Source: Amoebophrya sp. AT5.2 | Lineage: Eukaryota; Sar; Dinophyceae; Syndiniales; Amoebophryaceae | Assembly (NCBI GenBank): GCA_005223375.1 | Contig: RXOD01005799.1 | Coordinates: 1-12,460, forward strand | Length of the DNA stretch: 12,460 nucleotides | Reading direction: 5' to 3' | Shown here: piece after piece, positions 7,301-12,460 of the stretch | How the letters are laid out: every line of letters starts with the position of its first letter | Position numbering within the stretch: position 1 is the first letter of the stretch | Notes under the pieces: generated by a model | What the model was told of the DNA's origin: nothing | Databases searched by the model: none | What the model saw: the letters and a program-made list of their open reading frames with translations, nothing else | Translations under genes and position numbers: made by a program

Positions 7301-10288
7301 ATCGCCTACTTCACCGCGAAGCAGAAGCGCGCGCTGCTGGCCCAGGATCGGGCCAAGGCACACATGACGCACACACAACAGCCGCCCAACAAAAGCAGCT
7401 CGAAGAGTTCGCGGCGCGCTTGGGACTGGCAGCAGGTGTTCGGAAGCGATCATGGGGGCGGTGGGCAGGGAGGGCATGACCGGGATAGCGACAGCGAGAT
7501 CGCAGCGGTCGCCGGCGCGGAAAACTTCCGTGACCAGCAATTCGTGGCTGTGGTGAACGCCATCTGCTACCACTGTATCGCAGCACACGCCGCCGTCTAC
7601 CGACACTGCGGACCGCTGCTCAAGACGCACGTGTAAGGATATAAGTTTACTTTATTTGCTTGTAGCTGCATTTCAGATTACTTGTTCTCTGGGGGATTAC
7701 GATTGTGGTACTCCGATGGGAAAGTGCCACCCTTCCCGATGAGCCGCAATACAGGTACGGGCGTAACGAAGTTTACGAGGAGCTGATGCAGCAGCGACGA
7801 AGCTCCGTAGAGGATCCGGACGCGTACAGTTTCGACGATGTGCTGGATGAGATTCGTATGCGGCTGGACGATCCCAGAATCGAGCGAAACCGCCTCGCCG
7901 AAATGGATGGCATGCTGCTGTCCTCGTGCCGGGGGTACTTAAAGTCATTTTTATGAAAACTCAAGCTGTTGGTGCACCGAGAGGCCAGATCATCGGTAGA
8001 TTATAGCAGCTGTCCAGGAGTACGAGTAGAAGAAACTCGGATCCATCTTCAGGTCCGGCAACTTTTCGCCGGCTGTGAGCACCTGCTCGCCTGGTTCCCG
8101 CCAGCAGTTCCTCGGCGGCGTTCCGCCCGAGGTGCAGCATCAGATGCAGCACAGTGTGCTCCCGCCCCCGCAGCAGCAGCTTTCTTTTGGCCCTCAACAG
8201 AACAATCCGAGTAAACCCGCACCCCAGCAGCTGATCCCGCTCCCGAAGGGGTTTCAGCTGCCCTCGTTTCCGTCCGTGTTCCCGTTTCAAACGTCGCTGG
8301 CCGAGAACCACAGCATGCTCCACAGTACGTGGACGAGTTGCACTCCCTTCAGTACGTCGTCACAGCCGCCCGGCCAGGCGCAGGCCCTGTGTCCGCCGGC
8401 GCCCCTCGGCATGACGCTGCCCTCAATGGCGATCGGAATGACCTCCCCGACCCTGGGGCAGCAGGAGAAAAAGGGCTCGACTTCTGCCTCGTCGGAGCAC
8501 AACAGCACCATCTCGCCAACCTTATTAACAGAGGACAAGTCGGTGTCCACGTCCACATGCTCGTCCAGAGCGGCGTTTCCCAGCACGACCGCCGGGCCGA
8601 CACATCACCTAAGTAAAGTGGTGCCAAAGCTGAAGACGCCCAGCCTGGGATGCGCCGGCGGAAGCGGGGGTAACGGGTGCGCGGGGGCAACGGCGACCAC
8701 CACGTCCGCGATCGCAAACTCGGTGGACAACCGGTTTTCCTCGGAGTTGACCGTGTCGCCGAAGGGATCCGCGGCGGAGCACGCAGATGCTCTATCGAGC
8801 GTTTCGGGGGCGGCTGCGATGTCCGAGGTTTCTCAGGTCTCCCCGCAGCGTCGCAGCGCGAGCACGCGACCCCGGCCCGGCCGGATAAGCGTGAGCTCGC
8901 CGAACACACTGCTCGCGGGTGGCGGCGGGGGAACAGTGGGTCCGACTGCTGCACCATCGGGCCCGACTGCAACCGCGCGTCAGAGTCTGGCGACCCCCTC
9001 CCAAGCGACGGCAAACCCGATAGCCTCGGTCCAGCAGCCCACGCCGACGTTCCAGATGCCGAGTCTGAGTCTGAACTTCGCCGCGAAGGCCCGCGGAGGC
9101 GGGAGCGGCAGCTCGCCCTTCACCGTAGTCCCCGCTGCGCAGGCCCGAAAGTCCCTCATCCCCGACCACCCCTCCGCATTCGAGAGCCAACCGAGTCCGG
9201 AACAAATTGGTGCAGCTAACCCTGGCAGTGCGACCACAGGAGCAGGAGTTTGTGGGGTGCTGGAGTCCGCGCTAGGAGGTTGTGGGGGCCTGAAAGAGAG
9301 TGCGGCTCATGCGCACCTCGGGGCAGCCGCCGTTGCGGGATCCTCGGCTGCGGGGTCCGCCTCGGCGACGTCCAACGCCGGTACTTCTATGGAGCGATCG
9401 CGGGGCGGAGCCCGCAAGTACCGCCCGGAAAGGATGCAGGAGTTGCTGAACAGCATTCACCACATGCTCCAGCAGCACATCACGCTGCGACAGCAGGAGG
9501 GCAAACAGAGCGAGGAGCTCCTGCGGACCGTGGAGGAGAGCCTGGCCGCGAACCAGGAGCACTTGGCGCGGTTGCTGGGCGTGTGCCGGGCGTCGTCCAC
9601 CTCGGCCGGGGGTCAAGGGGGCAAAGCGGGCTCCTCTGCCGCGGGGGCCGTGGGGGTCGCAACGGTTGCGGAGAGACGAGATGTGGACACGACCACGCCA
9701 GGCGTCGGGTCTGGAGCGTTGCGGCGGGGCTGGAGCCTGGAGAAAAATTTTCTGCCCGACGAAAATTCCACGCTGCCCGGGGGAGCGGTGGCGCGTATGC
9801 GGGCGCGGAAAACAGAGTCGCGGTCGGTCCCACCCGTTTTCGGGCCGCGAGCGAGCGCTTCGTGCAGCGGTACTCCAGACTCGGCGTCGGCTGACAACTG
9901 TGCAGCAGGAGCGGGTGCAGGGTTCCAGTTTTCCGGGCTGCAGATCGACCCCTGCCGCATGTTTGTGGAGAAGGCGATTCTGGAGAAGCGGGTCACGACG
10001 GCCGTCGGTCAGGGCCCGCTGCTGCAGCGCACGACAGGGGGGGTCGGGGGGGTCAGTCAGCCTGGGGTCAGAGGTGGAAGTGGAAGTAGTGGAGGGAACC
10101 AAGAACGTGAAAATCGCCCGCCGCGGCCGCCCCAGTTTACCGTAGGGGGCACCGCCGGCGGTACAGCAGCGGGGACAGCGTGGGCGGCCCGGAGGGGCGC
10201 CGGCGGGCCGATGCTCGGGCCGATGAAAAAAATAAAGCCCGGGCAAGGACTGCTCAACTTCCTGGAGCCCATCGGCGAGGAGCACTAG
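4357..10288 (+). CDS. Very large multi-exon protein with receiver/TIR-like module and low-complexity regions
   Basis: Best model: exons 4357-4648, 4812-6259, 6371-7632, 7755-7934 and 8053-10288, which sum to 1,806 codons including TAG. All junctions after the first are phase-matched. The first junction is uncertain (acceptors at 4811, 4886 or 4934 keep frame; donors at 4511 or 4649), and a start at ATG 5009 is possible. Residues ~394-605 resemble a Rossmann-like receiver/TIR-type module: IVWLDKN, then KLKKFRTVQNLLRWI, then HIACIHESLVAPVSDY, then SIVVYKK. A second stretch (~750-900) has LLLVVDPRP and FEDAGQCIAYF and may be a degenerate copy. Exon 8053-10288 is Gln-, Ser-, Gly- and Ala-rich. 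It has one charged helical segment (residues ~1513-1573, e.g. HITLRQQEGKQSEELLRTVE) likely to form a coiled coil, and ends LLNFLEPIGEEH. No signal peptide or membrane segment is evident. The role is unknown; a scaffold or regulator is a guess. It could also be two genes if the 7633 intron is not used. Confidence 0.6.
4649..4811 (+). other. First intron of the large gene (boundaries unresolved)
   Basis: The ATG-initiated frame (from 4357) and the long downstream frame differ, so an intron must lie between about 4500 and 5008 if they belong to one gene. The donor GCAG|GTATCG at 4649 is followed by a T-rich stretch, and GCAG|GTGAGG at 4511 is an equally good donor in the same phase. Acceptors that preserve phase are at 4811, 4886 and 4934. 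The best-looking acceptor (TCTCTCATAG, 4848) would need a GTCGGT donor at 4500. Transcript data must decide. Confidence 0.35.
5699..6450 (+). other. Receiver/TIR-like domain coding segment, split by an intron
   Basis: The order is a beta strand with acidic end (IVWLDKN), an amphipathic helix (FFDEHPLGALLTQFCHAYG), strand-helix (KLKKFRTVQNLLRWI), a long disordered insert, strand (LHIACIHESLV), and strand (IITSIVVYKK), then DWHAPRDRKVLEFQ after the intron 6260-6370. From memory of the family, this order matches a receiver-like module found N-terminal to TPR or ADP-ribosyltransferase domains in many animal (notably rotifer) proteins. There a WLD strand, an F-D/E-x-x-x-x-C-x-x-Y-I helix and a YVYC strand occur in that order. 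The resemblance is by eye only. Confidence 0.4.
6260..6370 (+). other. Stop-free 111-base intron in the large gene
   Basis: The donor is AAAAAG|GTACCT, the same hexamer as intron 2 of the small gene, and the acceptor is ATCGGACAG|GAT. Both ends are phase 0. The body is much more A/T-rich than its flanks. Because it is 3n long with no in-frame stop, the reading frame also continues through it. Removing it joins SIVVYKK to DWHAPRDRKVLEF, which reads better as a domain than the retained version. An alternative acceptor in phase is at 6352. Confidence 0.6.
7633..7754 (+). other. Intron joining apparent ORFs of the large gene (two acceptor choices)
   Basis: The TAA that seems to end the long frame at 7634-7636 is part of a canonical donor GTAAGG at 7633. 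Two acceptors keep phase 2: TTGTAGCTGCATTTCAG ending at 7676, and GCCGCAATACAG ending at 7754. The first gives a 44-base intron and adds 26 residues; the second gives 122 bases, nearer the other introns here. The composition of 7677-7754 is intron-like, so I favour the second. Use of both would be alternative 3' splicing. Confidence 0.6.
7935..8052 (+). other. Intron before the last exon of the large gene
   Basis: The donor is CGGGG|GTACTT, the acceptor is CATCTTCAG|GTC, and the junction is phase 2, so the split codon reads GGG (Gly). It contains in-frame stops and is A/T-richer than its flanks. It joins LLSSCRG to SGNFSPAVSTC. Confidence 0.72.
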
Positions 10289-10480
10289 CACACAGCACCT
10301 AGAAGTGCTCACCTCACTAGCACCAGTCCTAGACTTCACCTATTGGAATTTATAGATACGTACACTCACATTCATACCTCCTTTCTCGATTGGCCATGTG
10401 CGCACTGTCGTTGGTCCTTTTTTCCAAACCGATCCGCACGCGCGCCCACGTATTCTGCGAGTTGGCGCGTGGCCGATTGC

Positions 10481-10496
10481 AATCGATCGATCGATT
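10481..10496 (+). repeat. 16-base perfect palindrome
   Basis: AATCGATCGATCGATT is its own reverse complement and contains three and a half ATCG units. Shorter ATCGATCGA runs occur at other non-coding sites here (about 2682 and 4870), so it may be a genome-wide simple-sequence habit rather than a protein-binding site. Confidence 0.6.
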
Positions 10497-10666
10497 CGGC
10501 CCGGGGAAAACTTTTGAATTTTTTGCGATCATTTGGGACGCTACGTACGCGCGTTGATCTACACACGAACTCTGACACGGTCACCACATGACCAAATGGC
10601 ATAAAAGCGAATGGCGCGCGGTGTCGCCGCCACCAAAAGTCTTCCTCTGCTGTGTTCTCGGCAGTG

Positions 10667-10694
10667 TATCGGCGACTCAGTTTATCGGCGACTC
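10667..10694 (+). repeat. 12-base direct repeat, possible regulatory site
   Basis: TATCGGCGACTC occurs at 10667-10678 and again at 10683-10694, a 16-base spacing. It lies about 280 bases upstream of the receptor ATG, where a promoter or leader element would be expected. Function is not shown. Confidence 0.5.
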
Positions 10695-10970
10695 TGCATA
10701 ATTGTGGGAGGCCTATTCGTGGATGCGAGCGTAGATCTGGACTCTCGCCGCGGATAGGAAGGCTGACTGTCGGTTCTCGTTGTCCGGGTGAGCTCTACCT
10801 CTAGAGTTCGCTCGATTATTAAAGCGACAGCCGCATAATTCGTGTGCGTCGGCTTTGGTTCTCGCGGGCGACGACCTCGACAAGCCGTCCGGTCCGGCGG
10901 ACACGGTCGGGCCGCAGCGGCTCGAGACACTTTCTTCCCGAGCAAGTGGTCGCACTTCTGTCCGACAGCT

Positions 10971-12460
10971 ATGTTTTTCGAGGAGGCGGAATCCGAATCC
11001 GAGCCCCTCCCCGCCAGGTTTCTGCTGGTTCCTGCGGTCGCGGACGACTACCCGCTGCTGCGGTCCATCAACCTGTTTGTGTCCGTGCTGTCCATGTGCT
11101 CCTGCCTGGTCGTGGTCGGCGGCTACCTGGCGTTCCAGGAGCTGCGGAAGTTCTTCACGCGGCTGGTTCTCTACCTGGCGATCGCGGACATGTGGCTCGC
11201 GGCGGCCGGCGTGATCGGGCACTTTCCGAACCCCACCAGCAGCGGCTGTCTGGTCCAGTCCACCTTCTTCGTCTTCTTCGGGGTGTCCTCCTTCCTCTGG
11301 AGCAGCGCGATTTCGTACGCACTGCGGCAGATCCTCTTCCACCGCTCAACAAAGAGCTTCCGGGAGATGGAGCTGGAGGGAAAAATGCACAAGGTGCGAG
11401 AAATCAATATGGATAATCGAGGACAGCCGTTTGGACATTTTTGAATTTTAACTGGGTAAGTTTTGTTGTACTAGTACTTCCGTTTCTTCGACGAGCCGCT
11501 GTCGATTCCGTATCGGTCTCGTACTACTTTTCCCTAGCGGCTAGTGGACACATAAAATGATATCAGCATTCGATTTTATCTCGCAGGTGTGCTGGGGCGT
11601 CCCCGCCGTGATAACGCTTTGTGTGCTGACGACGCACGGGTACGGTCCCGCGGGCTTCTGGTGCTGGATCCAGGGCCGCAACAGCTACGGAAGCGCGTTG
11701 CGGTTCGTGGTTTTTTACCTGCCGCTGTGGATGACCTGCGCGTACAACGTCTACGTGTACTTCGCGCTGGTGAAGCGGCTGAAGCTGCTGCTCACCTCCG
11801 ACGAGGGAGTCGACCCGATCATCTCAACGCAAGATTCTGACCGCGCGCCCGCCGGCGCGGACGTCGCGATCGTCGCCACCGAACTGATCGGGCAGACCAT
11901 CAGTGTGGACGCGAGGACGAAACGGCTCGCGTTCGGAACCCCCGCGGAAGACGGCGGAGAGAACGCAGGCTCGTCGTCGTCGCGGTCGGATCGGTCCGGA
12001 GGGTTCGAGAACTCGCAGGCGGAGGAAGACGGTGATGGCCCGGAAGATCTCCAGGACATCGCGCTGGCCGAGGCTGCGCCGAGTCCTCGGTTCGCGCACG
12101 AGGAGATCTTCTCCGACCAAGCGTCTCCGGAGAGGCGGTCTGCTTCGTCGAGTAGTTGTACCTCGGTCGTCGTCGTCGGCCAGCAAGCCGCAGCCAGCAG
12201 CAGAAGACCAGAAGGGAGTTCGACTCCTAGTTCGACTCCCGCAGCGGCTGGCGTTGTGGGGACGAAGGGCGACGACGCATTCGCGATTTCGGACGAGAAC
12301 ACAGTGATCGGTCGGCCCGTGGACGCTCGGCAGGGAGCTCCACCGCGCGGCACCACTTCGGGCGGCAGCAGGAGGTCGCCGCCCCGGAGGGGCAGACCCG
12401 GATCAAATAACGGGAGAAGTAGAGACCACCAGCACCGGCTCATCGGCTCGCAGGGCGACC
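10971..12460 (+). CDS. Class E (cAMP-receptor-like) G-protein-coupled receptor, 3' partial
   Basis: Exon 10971-11393 and exon 11587-12460 join in phase 0, and the second runs off the window with no stop (at least 432 residues). The ATG at 10971 gives a short acidic N-terminus (MFFEEAESESEP) with no signal peptide. Predicted membrane segments: TM1 ~32-55, TM2 ~64-83 (LAIAD, with the conserved Asp73), TM3 ~97-122 after Cys93, TM4 ~142-157 (VCWGVPAVITLCVL), and TM5 ~182-204 (FYLPLWMTCAYNVYVYF). The loop before TM5 has GPAGFWCWI, the hallmark of Dictyostelium cAMP-receptor relatives, and Cys93 and Cys167 likely form the usual disulfide. After TM5 and a basic turn (KRLKLLL) come more than 200 residues of acidic, Ser-rich low complexity, so TM6 and TM7, if present, lie beyond the window. 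The receptor should sit in a membrane and couple to G proteins. The ligand is unknown, and cAMP should not be assumed. Confidence 0.85.
11394..11586 (+). other. Intron in the receptor gene
   Basis: The donor is CACAAG|GTGCGA and the acceptor is TTTTATCTCGCAG|GTG, phase 0 on both sides. Reading through meets TGA within 17 codons. Excision joins KMHK to VCWGVPAV, restoring the loop 2-to-TM4 junction expected for this receptor class, which is strong support for the boundaries. Confidence 0.85.
12217..12239 (+). repeat. Short tandem repeat in the receptor loop
   Basis: AGTTCGACTCC occurs at 12217-12227 and 12229-12239, a 12-base period, encoding a repeated Ser-Ser-Thr-Pro. It is a local, in-frame expansion within the low-complexity intracellular loop. 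Confidence 0.6.

Larger units (their letters stand above)
10289..10970 (+). other. Intergenic region and probable promoter of the receptor gene
   Basis: About 680 bases with no supported exon. Near the left end AGCAC (10294-10298) and GTGCT (10305-10309) form a small hairpin just after the stop of the large gene. A TATA-like GCATAAAAG lies at 10599-10607. A perfect 16-base palindrome and a 12-base direct repeat are listed separately. The 5' leader of the receptor probably occupies the right-hand part. Confidence 0.5.

Noticed and set aside
9272..10339. Long reverse-strand open frame (355 codons) opposite the last exon of the large gene
   Set aside because: It mirrors a GC-rich, stop-poor coding exon, is Arg/Pro-rich with no recognisable domain, and has no splice signals of its own. 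The forward frame is longer and continues across phase-matched introns.
1..12460. Bacterial or organellar origin, CRISPR arrays, tRNA or rRNA genes
   Set aside because: There is no Shine-Dalgarno or operon layout, spliceosomal introns are abundant, and no clover-leaf, rRNA-like or spaced direct-repeat array was found by reading.

Overview
The window reads as nuclear DNA of a unicellular eukaryote. GC-rich exons alternate with short, AT-richer introns (about 80 to 350 bases). Nearly all of these start GT and end in a pyrimidine tract plus AG, and the reading-frame phases match across the junctions. I see no bacterial operon layout, tRNA, rRNA, CRISPR array or transposase. The lineage cannot be fixed from the sequence. 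A protist is most likely (an alveolate such as a syndinian dinoflagellate, or a stramenopile), judged from the compact spacing, the intron style and the kinds of genes.

Layout, all genes on the + strand. (1) 1-2247: the 3' two-exon part of a gene for a protein with a tropomodulin-like leucine-rich-repeat domain and a C-terminal tail of tandem SUMO-interacting-motif-like repeats. (2) 2248-2831: intergenic. (3) 2832-3655: a four-exon gene for a small basic/acidic protein I do not recognise. It may run on to 4114 through an odd intron that carries a strong inverted repeat. (4) 4115-4356: upstream region. (5) 4357-10288: one very large gene of about 1,800 codons, which at first sight looks like three separate reading frames. 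Phase-matched introns join them, and the apparent stop at 7634-7636 lies inside a splice donor. Its product has a receiver/TIR-like module near residues 394-605, long low-complexity regions and a C-terminal helical segment. (6) 10289-10970: intergenic, with a small direct repeat and a 16-base palindrome. (7) 10971-12460: the first two exons of a class E (cAMP-receptor-like) G-protein-coupled receptor, covering TM1 to TM5 and the start of a very long third intracellular loop. It runs off the window.

Nothing shows that the four genes form a pathway. Eukaryotic neighbours on one strand need not be functionally linked, although an actin-capping-type LRR protein, a receptor and a large scaffold-like protein would all fit signalling or cytoskeletal roles. 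The most notable points are the tandem SIM-like tail, the receptor with a giant intracellular loop, the cryptic joining of the large gene (including a stop-free intron of 3n length), and the hairpin-bearing candidate non-canonical intron at 3652-3910.
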